DNA of 64,000 nt from Siphlonurus alternatus (GCA_949825025.1 OX463784.1:5877931-5941930), one strand, 5' to 3'. Positions 23,050 to 36,500 are shown, counted from the stretch's first letter. Notes: generated by a model from the letters alone, not told the origin. Translations and numbers: made by a program.

Positions 23050-23404
23050 TTAAGGGTAAGGTAACGTCACCAATGTTAAAAAAAATCCCTCACACAAAAA
23101 TTCTGAAAAAAATTGAAAATGTTCTCCTCTACACCCCCTATCAGTAGCTAAAATATCAGGTATACAAATACGATCTAGTTTTTGAGTTATGAATTTTTAA
23201 AGTTGACTAATTTAACATGGGATTTCCATTTCTCCATGTTAAAGTAGTCAACTTTAAAAATTCATAACTCAAAAACTAGATCGTATTTGTATACCTGATA
23301 TTTTAGCTACTGATAGGGGGTGTAGAGGAGAACATTTTCAATTTTTTTCAGAATTTTTGTGTGAGGGATTTTTTTTAACATTGGTGGCGTTACCTTACCC
23401 TTAA
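23050..23404. mobile_element. Family D hairpin element with TTAA ends, best-preserved copy
   Basis: It begins TTAAGGGTAAGGTAAC and ends GTTACCTTACCCTTAA, and the arms pair almost without break to the centre at about 23225. Arm landmarks are CCCCCTATCAGTAGCTAAAA and AAAACTAGATCGTATTTGTA. Copies are at 27579 and 47873, with partial copies at 15091 and 32490. TTAA at both ends suggests a TTAA target duplication. Confidence 0.82.
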
Positions 23405-25399
23405 AATGGCGTATAAATATTTATTCTACATTTTTCTAAACGTTGAGATCCACATTCATGGTCTGATATATGTCATGGTCTCCACGCATGCACATTTTTA
23501 CAATATGTCACTGTAATGTTGGTATTCCATTGTTAAGTGATTTCTTGTCTGCTATATACAGCTGATGATATGTGCACTTGAAAGAGCAGAACAAGTGACT
23601 GACGTTATTCGCTCGTCTGCAGACCTCAACATTTTTATCCTAACCAACCATAATGCAAGGCAGTCTCATGCCTTCAACCATGAGTTTCACATTAAAAAAA
23701 AAAAAAAATGTTTAATAAATTCATTTTTTAAGACTCAAAGTTTTTATTTGTTATTAAATGTTTATTTATTTATTTTATTTTTTATTCAGAAAACAGACTA
23801 CAGGTTAGGTAACCCGATTTTAAAGAATACAATAGTTCATAAAACAAATTCTTAGTAAAATACACACGTATAAAAATTATTATGTAACTAAAATCTTGGT
23901 AAAATAATATTTATAAATATTAATTAAGCATGCATTTCACTTATTTACATATCCTTGCAATTTCTTGCGAAGATTGATGGAAAATATCAAGCTTGTATTT
24001 TTTGTATACAGTTCATTGCAAAATGATTGAACTCTGGAAATAAAAGTATATTTCTTTATAAAGCTTATTTTTGTATCTTTTTTTTTATTTTAAATGAAAA
24101 TCAATGGGTTTTTGATGCTTTTAAAACAAAATTGAAGTTTTATTATAGTATTATATCGCGTAGTTATTTGAAATTATTAATTAATCTACTTTAATTTTTA
24201 ATGGCACTTTATAAAAAAACAAAAAATTGAACCGTTAATTAATTTATATCTGAAATTGACTCTAGACAGAATTGTAATAAAATAGAGTAATTTAAAAACC
24301 TTTGAAGAAATAGAAAAAAAAGTAACATGAACAAAAAAATAATGATAAAAAAGTACCTTAAAAAGTTTTGTTACTTTTCTACTTATTAGGGAGTTTTGTC
24401 TCTGTCTCTCACCTTTGCTTTTGGTTCTTATTTGTTACAACCCCCCACCCCCTTTTACAAAACCCTCCCCTCAAATTACGACTCTATCTAATGACTCCCC
24501 CACTCACCCCCAAGACTCCTTTGTCCATCTCTACGTCTCCGATTTCTCACAGCCGGAGAAAAAAAAAAAGTTACGATCTTTATAAATACGAAGAATCTTC
24601 TTTCTTTATTTCTTTTTTACCTTCTTTCCGTGAAATAACAAAAAATAAATCGTAATAATGATAATAGTAAAAAAAAAAAAAAAAAGCTTTTTAAATAATT
24701 TGTCTGATAAGAAAAGTTTCCATCGAGATTAATTAAATTAAAATTGATTTTTATAAAGGTAATCTAATAAAATAAAAAAAGTTGATCAAGTTAATTTTAT
24801 TAAAACAAACAATCAAGATTAAATATCTTAAATGCTGACTATTGAATTGAACCTATTATTATAGGTTTAATTTGAACACTTTATTCTACTTGTTAACAAT
24901 ACTGTATTGTTTATTTTTTGTAATTACACTTTTTTACAATAAGTTTTTAAGCAATGAATTTTAATTAATTTTAAACTCTCATATCCGGATTATATTTTTT
25001 TAATTCTCCTTCTTTGACTATATTAATATTATAACAATTAATAAAACGTAGAACTAATTAAAATTAAATTATTAATAATAAAGGTACTGAATTTAGTGCA
25101 TGCTCAATTTTACAATAAGTATTCAGTATATTTTTTTTAATTTATTTTTTCATTGTTTTAACGTTGTTTTTTTATTATTAATTTTTGTTTTTTATATACT
25201 GATATGATACATACGTTTGTTGATTTGGAATGATTAATGTATGAATAGGTGTCAAAATTAATAATATAAATCCCAGCTTCCAATGTTATATAATGAAATT
25301 ACAGACTGCAGTATATCTTGATTTATATACATTTTTTAATTGCAATTATATTTAAACAATCACATAATCAAATTATTACTAATGTAAATATTATTTTTA

Positions 25400-25613
25400 A
25401 GCCGACTTTACATGATTCAATTTTTTTAATTATTGGATATAATTTTTTTCCTTTCAAGAAAACTTCAAATTCATATTATTGTATGGAGATGAAAGTTTCT
25501 TGTAAAGCCTGTATTACACGATACAATTTTTCCTTACAAGAAAACATAAACTCCGTTTATTTGTATGGAGATGAAATTTTCTTGTAAGGAAAAATTGTAA
25601 GCAAAATTGTATA
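25400..25613. mobile_element. Two overlapping family I copies
   Basis: A diverged left half (TTTACATGATTCAATTTTTT, TTGTATGGAGATGAAAGTTT) is followed by a better copy from about 25509 (TGTATTACACGATACAATTT) whose right end is cut short at AAAATTGTATAGC. Either one inserted in the other or the pair is a partial duplication. Confidence 0.6.
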
Positions 25614-26156
25614 GCTACCATATGGTCTCTTTAAACTTAATATTTGTAACTTATATTCTGGAGAATAATAAATAATATAAGAAAATGTAAAACAGTGCAC
25701 TTTTTTAAAATTTTATTTCTCTCTTGAAAAGGAACATAATGGGGTAGAAAGGAGTGAGTCTGGGCTTCAAATTATTCTCTTGAAATGTTGAGATTCTGCA
25801 GACAAGAAGGAAAAAAAATATAAAACAGGGGGTTGGAAAAAAAGAGAACGTGCCTTGTTAGCACTACCATGCAAAAGACTTGCCGGACCCCCTTCTCTTG
25901 AGAGTATTGCTGGACACTGCTAACAATGCTCTGTAGGTCCATTTTGCTGAGTTGTCACATTGTAATTGAGCCTAAGTGACAAAATCGGAGGATTCTTTTG
26001 TTTTATGTTTTTTTCCTTTAAATTGTTAAGAGTTTTTAGGAAGTGTAGATTGCAACTACATAATACTCCCACCAAGTCGGGAAGCAATTAGTATATAGCG
26101 AATTTTATTGTATCACCTTTATGTCTTAACGGGATGTAGCGCCGGTTTGGGTGGCT

Positions 26157-26475
26157 ATGGAGTATCGACCTCATTTTTTTATTGCAGAAATAGATGAAGC
26201 GTGCAAAGTTATGCTACCCTGATTTTTTTCAGATTTTTTACAAACCGGGAAGTATTTTTAAAAAAAAAGTATTAAAAGTCCTTTTTGTGACGTCCTTAAA
26301 AAAAGGATAAGATAATGCCGCCTCGTGACGTCACAAAAAGGACTTTCAATATATTTTTTTAAAAAATGGTTCCCGGGCTCTAAAAAATCTGAAAAAAAAA
26401 CATGGTAGCATAATATTGCACGCTCTATTCATTTCTGAAAAAAAAAAAAAAAAAAAAATGAAGTCGATACTCCAT
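26157..26475. mobile_element. Family A palindromic MITE, copy 3
   Basis: The ends ATGGAGTATCGACCTCA and TGAAGTCGATACTCCATT are inverted. The left inner TGACGTCA is mutated to TGACGTCC, and a small deletion removes part of the centre. Confidence 0.8.
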
Positions 26476-26576
26476 TCTGTGATATATTCATAATGTTTTA
26501 ATCTTTCTGTCTATTTTTTTTAACCTAGAGTTTCGTCAATGTACAACCTGCTTCAAAATTATTATTTATTTACATT

Positions 26577-26693
26577 AGGTCTGTTCGTAAATACGCAATC
26601 ATGTACATAGATTGTGTATTTACTTCTGTACATAGAACATAAGGTTCATCACAAATAATCGATTCTTTCTGATAGTGTTTTTACGAACAGACC
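26577..26693. mobile_element. Family H small MITE, copy 2
   Basis: The ends AGGTCTGTTCGTAAATACGC and GTTTTTACGAACAGACC are inverted, with AATAATCGATT inside the right arm. Confidence 0.75.
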
Positions 26694-26854
26694 ATTATTT
26701 CCATTATGTTCCATTATTTTATTTCGATATTATAGAGAATCTCCAGTAATTTTTATTTTTTTTCATTCATTTTTTTTTTTTTTTTTTTTCTGAAAGAATA
26801 CACTTAAATTCATGCTCGGAAACGCTTATAGTCCAGGTCTGCAATATAAGGATA

Positions 26855-26925
26855 AATGTTGCATGACTATTACGTCATAGGGTTTTCCTTCTCAATTTTT
26901 AAGAGTTTAAAAAAAATACATTTTA
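26855..26925. mobile_element. Family C fragment
   Basis: TTGCATGACTATTACGTCAT followed by TCTCAATTTTTAAGAGTTT corresponds to the right inner arm of family C. Outer ends are absent. Confidence 0.45.
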
Positions 26926-27578
26926 CAAAAATCGAGCACAATTTGTATTATAAAATTCTTTATTGTATATTTCTTTACGTAGAAGTGTGTAATTTTTGTG
27001 TTAAAATACTGTACATGACACTTGTTTTACCCACATTACAAATGTCAGCAACAACATATTCTATACAAACCTTATAATATATATTTTTTAAAGGTAAGAA
27101 TCCAATTTGTAAGGAAAAAAACCTAGGTAACAAGTTTAACAAGCTTCCAACATTTTTATTTTTATACACGTGTCACTTCTAAAATATATAAAAATGTTTG
27201 TTTCTTTTATATAACATGTGATATTACACTTTTTCTCTTATGATGTAGATATATTTAGATGAATTTTCTGTTGTTATTATTTAGCTTCCCTCAACACCTT
27301 CTATATATATATATTATACCATTGTATTCCTTTTTTTGTTTGTTTTCGTTTCCTTCCGTTTTTTTGTGATGATAACAAAAAAAACAAAAACATAACGCTT
27401 CTGCGTTGCTTCAATAAACAAAAAACATCACACCAAAGTTTCCCCCAAAATTTCTCTTTCTCCCCTCTCTCTTTAAGATACTGATGTAATTTTTTTATGT
27501 ATAAAAAGATTCTGTACCTTTGTACATATCAAACAGGGAAATCATTTTTATGACGTATTATAACCACAGGTACTTGGC

Positions 27579-27962
27579 TCAAGGGTAAGGTAACACGCCC
27601 AATGTTAAAATAAAATCCCTCACATGAAAATTATGACAAAATAAAATGTTCTCCTCTACATCCCCTATCAGTAGCTAAAATGTCAGGTATTCAAATTCGA
27701 GCTAATTTAAGTTATTATGAATTTTTGAAGTTGACTAATTTAACATGGAAGTTCCGTTTCTCCATGTTAAATTAGTCAACTTTAAAAATTCATAACTTAA
27801 AAACTAGCTCATTTTTGTATACTTGATATTTTACCTACTGATAGGGGATGTTGACGAGAATATTTTAATATATATATATATATATATATTTTTTTTTCAT
27901 AATTTTCATGTGTGGGACTTTTTTTTAACATTGCAATGATGGACGTGTTACCTTACCATTAA
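27579..27962. mobile_element. Family D hairpin element, copy 2
   Basis: The left end TCAAGGGTAAGGTAACACGC and right end GTGTTACCTTACCATTAA pair, with one substitution in each TTAA-proximal block. A (TA)n run lies inside the right arm at about 27871-27890. Confidence 0.75.
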
Positions 27963-27964
27963 TG

Positions 27965-28150
27965 TAGTCAACTCTGTTGGTCGTGAGTTCGATCCTAGGG
28001 TGTGTTAATTTTTTTCCCAAGGTTGAAATAGAAAGAATGCCCACACGAGATATTTAACCATCTTTAATCGCCGACCTTCCTAAATGAAATTTCCAAGGTT
28101 TCCTTGGTCAAAACTAGGTAAATGTCATAATTGACGATGTTTCGGATGAA
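27965..28150 (+). mobile_element. tRNA-derived SINE remnant
   Basis: A B-box-like GTCGTGAGTTCGATCCTAGG is followed, after about 60 bases, by GAAATTTCCAAGGTTTCCTT and GGTCAAAACTAGGTAAATG, which match the family P body near 6470. Together they suggest the tRNA head and body of one SINE family whose tail is seen at 6570 and 33610. The A box is unclear. Confidence 0.5.
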
Positions 28151-28599
28151 TTTTCTATCGAAAACTTCAAGTTAGAGTTCGTTTGTAAATTTACATGAAA
28201 TTTTGTTATTACATATATTATATAATAAGATGAAATTATGTTATATAATAATTAGGTTTACATAATGTTACCAGCTATTATAGGTAGTATGAATATTATA
28301 ATACATTTAAATTATAATGAAAACTCAATTTCCACAAATTGATGTTATTTACTCGCTACTTAAGAAACAATATATACTAAACATAAGCCCCGTTATACTA
28401 ACATGGAAAATATGTTAAATTACAAAAAATTCGATTAAATTAATTAACTAAAATTTGTTTATATTTTTTAAATATAATCATCATCTTCAAATCTTTTTTT
28501 ATGTTGTTTCATATATAGATATTGAAAAGGAGATAGACTTTGAGAAGTACCTGCAAAGGAAGGAAAGGTAGATATCCAGGGATTTTTTTTTTTTCAGAG

Positions 28600-28785
28600 A
28601 AGAGGCGGAGCTTTTTGCTATATACCACTATCTTTTCTTACAGCTGGGCTGTGCTACTGGTTGCCTATACAGAAAGGGGCAGCTCGATTGATTGGGCAGA
28701 ACACCCTGTAGCTCTCACTGACTTTTCTCTCCCTTGTACAGGAGCAAGCGAGGGATGCTTGGGGGGGGGGGGGGGGGGGGCTTCA
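28600..28785 (+). other. Anonymous GC-richer patch ending in a G20 run
   Basis: This stretch is open in one frame and has unusually balanced composition for the region. It includes CTTTTCTTACAG at 28641 and CTCTCCCTTGTACAG at about 28741, both acceptable splice acceptors. A run of 20 G follows at 28761-28780. I recognise no protein family and see no matching donor, so I make no coding claim. Confidence 0.3.
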
Positions 28786-29936
28786 ACGAAAGATTTTCCT
28801 TACCTTATTTTTGCCCTCTTTTCACTTTTTCCACCTCTTCTTAATAATCTAAATTTCAAGAAATATAATACCGCGTATTCATGATTATATCTCATCTTTT
28901 TTTACCAATAGATATTTTTATATATATAAAAAAAAGTTACTAAGAAAAGTAGATCTTTTAAGCATCTTAAAGATTATCATTATATTTTATATATAAAAGT
29001 TATAATACTGATAGTATGAATTAAAATTTAGTAACATTTTAAAAATATATCTGTAAGTTTTTATATTTTTTATCTGCTGATTGGACCTATAAAGTTAAAA
29101 TTTTCTTTTATGTTTAAAAAAATTATGTTTTTGATAATAATATAACATTGAAATGTTTTATATTGAGTATATAACATAATATACTAGAAAAAACAAATAT
29201 GATCTTATTCAATGCTAAATGCAGTAAAAATGACACAAATCCCCCCTTCCCCCTCCTTAATTCAAAATTTTAATCATAATAATATAACAATAATTAAAAA
29301 TTACATATCCGGTTAACCTTAAAAAAAAACAGAATTTTAATGTATTTTAATTGAGGTCATTGAACAAAAAAAAAAAAAAATAGATGATTCATGAAACTGC
29401 CGAGAACCAAGATTTTTGTTATAGGACGAGAGGATCTTGAACGATTTTATATTATGATTTGGTCTGTCTATATAAAGATTCAATGCCCTGTATATATATA
29501 TGAATATATATACCTTTTGAAGCAAGTACATGACTTTTTTGTACCAGGTGATGCACCTTTTTGAATATACGTGCATTGAAAACCACCAAGTAATGATATA
29601 TATGGCTTAGTTTTCATTTGAATTACTATTCAGCGTATATATCGTCTTTTTTACCATAAAAAAAATGATGACTCGTTTCATCAATATAAAAAAACATGAT
29701 TGACTAAAGCAATCATATTCATCATCGTCCTACTTTTCTACCTCAAGTTTATGTCAACTAGTGTAAATAAAATGCAATTAGTTTGCTTGCAATTTAGTTT
29801 ACTTTTTTATATGTAAATTGAGTTGATTAAAATTTTATTGATTTCTCTGTTATTGATTTTTTTTTTAAATGTTACTTCTGTATATAGTAATGTTTGCTGA
29901 CTTGTTTGTGTTAGTAGATTGAATGATATCTCTCTC

Positions 29937-30078
29937 CCTCCCACCCTCTCTCCCTCTCCCTCCCTGTCTCTTCCTCCACCCCTCCCTCCCTCCCTCCCCA
30001 TTTCTTTTCTCTCTCTCTGTCTCTCTCTCCCTCCTTCTCGCTCTCTCCTCCCTGTCTCTCCTTCCCCCTCCCCATTTC

Positions 30079-30143
<65 letters not shown>

Positions 30144-30176
30144 TCCCTCTCCCCCTCCCTCCCTCCCTCTCTGTCA
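29937..30176 (+). repeat. 240-base CT-rich polypyrimidine tract
   Basis: Interrupted CT/CCT repeats include a pure CT block of about 60 bases at 30080-30138. It is pyrimidine in the transcript sense of PTBP. Long ORFs of Ser-Leu or Arg-Glu here are translations of the repeat. Confidence 0.95.
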
Positions 30177-30638
30177 AATGGACGGTATAACGACATTTCT
30201 ACTGGTTTGTACGGCTACAGTGTTATATAATTCCATATAACCCCGGCGGGTAAATCGTCTTCCAATATTACTATATGATATAACTACTCAGAAAGCCAAA
30301 TCTTACACTCGCCGACTGACTTCACAAAATCTGCCCTTGTGGTCGCTATATAACATTTATATTAAACTTGTGCCTTTATATGGAAGATTAAACTCTGACT
30401 CGCTAGCTTTATATACACGATTAAACATAATCAATGTATATTATATATTGTAGTGTTTTAGTATTACCTTAATACCTTTTTATTTTATATATTATAGTCT
30501 TGCTTCTATGAATGAAGGAAAGAAAAAAGTGTGTTATTGTTTTTACAATTTCTTGTATGTTTTTTTCATTTAATAATATATTATAGTTAAGATTTATTTT
30601 TATATCAATTTTATTTCTTAACAATTATTTGGTATGGT

Positions 30639-30639
<1 letters not shown>

Positions 30640-30710
<71 letters not shown>

Positions 30711-30712
30711 TA
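30640..30712. repeat. (TTTA)n microsatellite
   Basis: About 17 TTTA units. Confidence 0.95.
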
Positions 30713-32359
30713 TAATTTTGAAAAATATAAAAAATCCCATTTCTCTTAGATTTGTTGTAAAATTACATGCATTGTTTCCATGTTTTTTCTCAACTCTATG
30801 AGAAAACCTCTATCCTACAGACTAACAGATCTTAGAATACCTGTAGACACTATGGCGCCAGCTCCAGACTCCACAGACAGTTTAGACTGAATGGCGGCAG
30901 ATCCTTAATATTTATTTTCAAGATGTCCGCCGCGTGCAGTTGAATCCACACGTAAACTAAGATTTGTAATACTGTACCTTATACCTTCTCTACCATCCGT
31001 ATGTATTGATTTTTCCATCAGACGAAATTTTCACTCCAATATCAAGATATTTTAGTTTTCGACTATAATACGAATGACGTCACAGGAATCTCTCACGGAT
31101 CTCACTATACATCACGGACTAGCGATCTTTGACTTGTACCAACATTGGCCAATATGTTGAAGAGGTTACACGCAAGCAAGCGCCACAGTATACTAGCAAC
31201 AGGTAGAAAGACTTACTTTAGAAGGGGTGTAGTAGAGAAACCTTACTGCTACCGCGTGATTACTATTTATTACTATTATGTTAATGTAGTCATAACATTA
31301 AAATAAATTTATACTTAGTTGTCGTGGTGAAATAATATGGCTTCCTAATTTTTATTGATGCTATAAAATTACTTAAAAAAATATTTTGTTTGTAGGTTCA
31401 TGATAAAGTAATATATAGAAACTTCTATGTTTACAATTCACCTCGAGAAAACACGAACTTTGTCCTTTTTGTCGACTTTTTCTGTGAATTTTCGATCGGG
31501 GGGTCATCAAAATACTACAGGATTTTTTTATCATTTTTTTACTCTACGATACAATACTTTTCAAAGGTTATATTACGAGCTTTTGTTCGGAATGGTTTGT
31601 AAATCGTAATAAGTGAGCACACGCCGAGCTAAAATTTTAGTTTTGGCAATCAAAGCAATGCATTTTCTCGGCTTACGCCGATTTTTCTTGACCCTGATGG
31701 TAAAACCAGAAACGCGCCGAGTTTCAGCCAATTAGAGAGCTGTCTACAAGTCGTAAGCCGAAATTGAAAAGCTTGTATTTTACCCTTCATACCTCAAAGC
31801 TGCATATCTTTCAAGCTGCAATTCCATGCAGCAACTTAGGTATAGGGTAAAGTTTTAGCTATCTCAACGAAGAAATATATGAATTTTCAATTTATTATAT
31901 TGAACTTTCAATTTTACATTTGAATCGTTAAAATTGTATATAAATTTTCAATGTAGAGCATCGTTAGTTATAAATATAGAGGTATGCGTATGAGTAATAA
32001 TATTACATCATTTAATTGCTTTATTTTAAATTTATATTTAAAAAAAGATTATTCTCAGAAAACTATTTTAGTCTCGCAAACATTTTATGTGCTTCTTTTT
32101 TATCCTTCAATGCTTTTTTTATTAAACCAATACCATATTATATATGTTACGTAAGTTATATTTATTGGAAGTTGAAGAATTATTTGGCTTCAATAGTTGG
32201 TAGTACGTGTAATAAAATAGTACTCAATTTGTTGATATATCTTTTAAACGGTTTCTTATTGCCAACATTTTTATGGTTTTTCATTTATATCAGTTACCAA
32301 AACTTTTGCCACAAATTACTTTTTTTTTTTTTTTTTAAGTGACTTTATTTTGACATATT

Positions 32360-32455
32360 GGTTGCGATTCATAAGAAGGGAGTTATCCAGGTTTCTCACT
32401 AACCACATGTCATTGAATTTAGCTGATGGCGTTAACCACGGTTAGTGAAAAAAGT
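32360..32455. mobile_element. Family E element, degraded half
   Basis: TTGCGATTCATAAGAAGG, GTTATCCAGGTTTCTCACTA and AACCACGGTTAGTGA match family E landmarks. No right end is preserved. Confidence 0.4.
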
Positions 32456-32489
32456 GTATAAATTTCTGGATAAATATTTCTTGAATTGC

Positions 32490-32703
32490 GTATAAGAAGC
32501 TAAAATATCAGACAAATTTGAGCTATTTTTTGAGCTATTCATTTTTAAAGTTGACTATATTATTTAAAAAATCATAACTCAAAAACTAGATCGAATTTGT
32601 ATACTGATATTTTAGCTATACTAATATGATATGTATATAGGAGAACATTTTAAGAAATGTTTCATAATTTTCATGTGTGGAAATTTTTAACATTTACCCT
32701 TAA
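32490..32703. mobile_element. Family D hairpin element, internally deleted copy
   Basis: The inner arms AAGCTAAAATATCAGACAAA and the mirrored GATATTTTAGCTATACT are present. The right end reads AACATTTACCCTTAA, but the left TTAAGGG terminus is lost. Confidence 0.6.
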
Positions 32704-33589
32704 TTAACAAAGTTTAGAAAAATCCAACTTGCATAATCGAGTATGGTCCAAAATAGTATGTTAAATAAAGAGAATAGAGCATTATTGTTTATTTTTTTTT
32801 ACACCGCATGTTTTTCTATTATGGTCGAAATAATTTAAAGTTCTCATCACTTCTATTCTTTTATCACAATAAACTTATGGACTTAAGAAGTTTTTTAATA
32901 CCCACACTATTCATTGTATTTACTATTTTAATGTTCATCTAAAAATTTGTCGTCATAAAAGATAAACTTACATTTAAATGTAAAAATTTAAATTTCTTCT
33001 TCTTTTATAAAAAAAAAATCCTACTTTAAGCTTTTGAATTTCCATTTTTATTATAACTGATATATCTTATATAATAAAAAATGTTTTGTTCTATAATAAA
33101 AAAAGTAGAGGAATTAAAATCTTTAAATAGTAAATACAATTAAAATTTAATTAATTTGTCTTGGAAGGGAGATGATATTTTTACATGGTCACAATGTTAA
33201 CTTGCCGACCTAACAAGATTTTTTTTCTCTCTCCTTCAAACCAAATTAACTTTCCCTCTCTTTTTTTTTATTTTTTCCTCTCACATTTTTTTTTTTTTCC
33301 TTGGCTTCTTCTTATGTCAATATGATATTTGGAACATTTTCTACTTCCAAGATTTATGATGGCTTTCTTTTCTCATTTCTTTACTTTAATAAAAAAAAAA
33401 TTGTAATTTAATTTAATAATTAATTCATTATTTTATTAATGTTACGATGCGTAATTGTAATATTATAATTACTTTATGAATAGTAAAGATTTGATTAAAA
33501 AAAAAGTTCTACCTTTTTAAAGATATATAATATAAAATTTATTAAATATTGTAATAATAACTAATTGTAGTTAAAATATAAAACCGCCA

Positions 33590-33675
33590 TGCATATTACA
33601 AAAATAAAAGCCGCCCCGGTTTGGATTAATTGTGGCCAGTACCTTAAAATAGGGTTCAGTTGAGAAGTTAAAAAA
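33590..33675 (+). mobile_element. Family P SINE 3' tail
   Basis: TTAATTGTGGCCAGTACC, then AATAGGGTTCAGTTGAGAAG and an A run, matches the tail at 6570-6630. The 5' part is truncated. Confidence 0.55.
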
Positions 33676-34350
33676 AAAAGTGATATTTAATCAACTTTAA
33701 AGCCAAAAATATGAGCACTATAGACTAATAATTGTAATAATAAAGTGCAAGTTTTGTTTTGAATCTGGTAGTCTCTTGTGCCATGATAGCAATTTTTACA
33801 TATTGATTTAATAATTTGCTCACTTTTTACAATCATATTTTTACGGAGTGAAAGCAAAATAAATGTTTCAAAATCATTATTTCCACTTGTCGACTTGATT
33901 TGTGCCCTCTCGCTGCATTCTATTGGCCGTCATTGTTCTTGCTAAAAGTGAGATTATACCCTCCTTGATTAAGTTAACCCCTAGTAATTAATTGCATCCT
34001 GGTCGAATGATTTTGGTTCTCCAATTTTCACTACACTGTAGAAAAATAGCTGTTTGAAGATAAGAAATTATGCAATGTATTTCTCATCTTCGCATGTGGC
34101 ATTTGAAATTAAATTTAAAACTAAAAATTGTCAACAATAGTAATATTTACATTACGAACCAAATTTTGATATTTTCCGTACATTACAAAATATTTTTTTA
34201 TTAAAATACAAATTATTAAAATAAAATCAAAACATGTTTTTTTCGAAAATTTGACTTTACATGTATTTAATTTTGATATTTGTATACAGTGATTTTTCAA
34301 AATTTTACTCTTTTTAACATTGCCTGTAATGAATGGAGAAATTTTGAGTT

Positions 34351-34382
<32 letters not shown>

Positions 34383-34880
34383 AAATTCTCATGTCAGCAA
34401 TTTATTTTTACACGGTACACATTCTCTCGATATTTTTCTCCGTGTACTAGCTACACACAGTAAACGTTCTGGGTAATCCACTCATGCCCGTGATTTTCTG
34501 CTCTAGGGCAGCAAGTGTTCCTTCCCTCTGTGGGGAGAAACATAATTCAATACACGAATTTAAATTGAAATACAACAAATAACAATTTACAATTTTTCTA
34601 TATAGAGGGGAGAAAATATATACTGTATGTAAAATTTTGTTTCTTTTCAATTTATATCACAAATCTCATTTTCCATAACATTTACTTTTTTGTTATAAAT
34701 ATTTTCAAGCGTCAATTTTTATATATATATTTTTTTTTATCTCGAATTATTTCGGCTTCATATCCCCGTAGATACAGGAGAGAAGTTTGTTTTTGGAAAC
34801 AAAGCTTAGTAGAAATAAAGTGCAAGATAACAGACATGTAGGGTGTACGAAAATAATAATATTTTTTGCCAGCTAACTTT

Positions 34881-35017
34881 GATTACATGATACAATTTTT
34901 CTAAGTTTAAAATTTTTTATGAGAAAAATTTCATCTTCATACACACAAATAACCTTTTCTTGTAAGGAAAAATTATATACAATAATTTATAGAAAAATTG
35001 TATCGCATAATACCGAC
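34881..35017. mobile_element. Family I small MITE, copy 3
   Basis: TTACATGATACAATTTTTCT at the left mirrors AAAAATTGTATCGCATAATA at the right. The centre keeps CATCTTCATACA and TTTTCTTGTAAGGAAAAATT. Confidence 0.65.
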
Positions 35018-35919
35018 CTAAGATTCTAATAAACTTAATTACATTCTGATAAAGTTAATATAATGCAACCTAATTTTTTTTCTAAAGATACAAAGTAATA
35101 CAGATAGAGAATCAAAAGGAAAGATGCTACTATAAAATTTTCATAATAATTTTTATAATCTTTGTTTTTATTTCAAAGAAATTTTACAAAGTAGAAATAC
35201 TTGTTTTTTCTAGTAATTAATATAAAATTTTACAAAAACATAACATAAATCTTCAAAAATATATTAATTTCTTCTTAAATATTAATTAAAATGTTCTTAA
35301 TTATATTTTATTTGCCATGTATTTTTTGTTAAAAAGTTAAGAGAAGTCAGAAAGGTAGCTAGTGACATAAAGTTTTACTTCTTAGGGTTCAGCTAATCTT
35401 ACGTTTGGACTCTAAGTAAGTTTATATATCTACCTTCCTTCATCACCTTTACCTTTATATATATATGTGTGTGTGTGTGCTGCTGCCTGCTTGTAATTGA
35501 GGTTTGCATTTGTTTGAAGTCAAAGGAGGAGAAGATTAGATGACTGTGAAGGTACGACTTAGCTTAATGAGAAATATAGAGCTTACTTACAGAGTGCTTG
35601 CCGGCAAAACATCAAACAAAATATTTTTACATTGGTGAATTACTTGAAGTAATATTACCAAATAATCCTTGATAATTGTAAAAAAAAAATATTACTAATT
35701 AATTTGTAATATATTTTTGTGTTTAATAATTGAATTATTTGTTGTTAATAATAATTTTATGATATAGTAAATAATGTATTAACATGCAAGTATGCAGATC
35801 AAAGTATTCTTTTATATAAATTTGGATAAATTTGATTACTTGTATAAATTTAATTTTTACTTTCAAGAGTGTAAATATGAGAAAATTTAGCTTAAGTAAA
35901 TAAAAAAATAATTAAATAC

Positions 35920-36027
35920 GGATTTTACCGCGGCGGCCATTGCTCAATATTTTCCTACGGTAAACTGAAAATATTTACTTCATAAAATATAAAATAAAGG
36001 ACAAAATACCTGCTAGTTTGCTGATTA

Positions 36028-36064
<37 letters not shown>

Positions 36065-36165
36065 TGTTGATTTTGAGAAATTAATTTTTTCGTGTGATAA
36101 AGATGCTGATTCGACTAAAATTCACAGCAGTCCCTATTTAAAACAATGCTAATCTTAAAGGCTGA
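35920..36165 (+). repeat. Family N dispersed repeat, copy 1
   Basis: Landmarks are ACGGTAAACTGAAAATATTT, TTTTTTCGTGTGATAAAGAT and CACAGCAGTCCCTATTTAAA, CAATGCTAATCT. The same series occurs at 60028 and, more diverged, at 53060, all on the + strand. A run of about 33 A interrupts it at 36029-36061. Confidence 0.55.
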
Positions 36166-36500
36166 ATATATTGAAAATTTCTCTGAATTTGGACTAATTT
36201 TTTTCATCTGAAATTTTCAGAGAGTTGTACCATCCATAATACTAAGCTTACTATTTTAGTACCACCTATTTTATTTTAAATAAAATTTTCTAAATAAAAT
36301 TTCTATTTTACTTACCACCATTAATCCTTAAGAAAATTTTATCGTTAAAAAGTAAAAAAAAAAATGCAATTATTACTTTCTTTAATAGATGAAGACTTAA
36401 AAAAAAAATTCATCAAATTACATTTCTTCCTGATTTTTTTGACTGTTCTAAATTTCCCGCCACTTTCCAAAATATTAATTTTGCTGTTGTTTTGTTTCAG

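Larger units (their letters stand above)
8703..36500. other. PTBP intron of 27.8 kb
   Basis: The intron runs from GTAAGA at 8703 to TTTTGTTTCAG at 36500. It holds a GC-richer patch (8760-9030), a foldback transposon (10788-13376), hairpin elements of families A, C, D, G, H and I, a split SINE, and AT, TTTA, CT and GA microsatellites. The following are AT-rich with nothing I can name: 9040-9990, 13390-14760, 16850-18400 apart from its microsatellites and an anonymous 78-residue ORF at 17292-17528, 18590-20060, 21130-22720, 23410-25390, 25620-26150, 28790-29930, 30720-32350, 32710-33590, 33680-34880 and 35020-35920. No nested host gene was recognised. Confidence 0.8.

Noticed and set aside
29807..30240. 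Ser/Leu-rich and Arg/Glu-rich ORFs on both strands
   Set aside because: They are translations of CT/GA microsatellite sequence; the same applies at 21861-22154 and 60955-61368.
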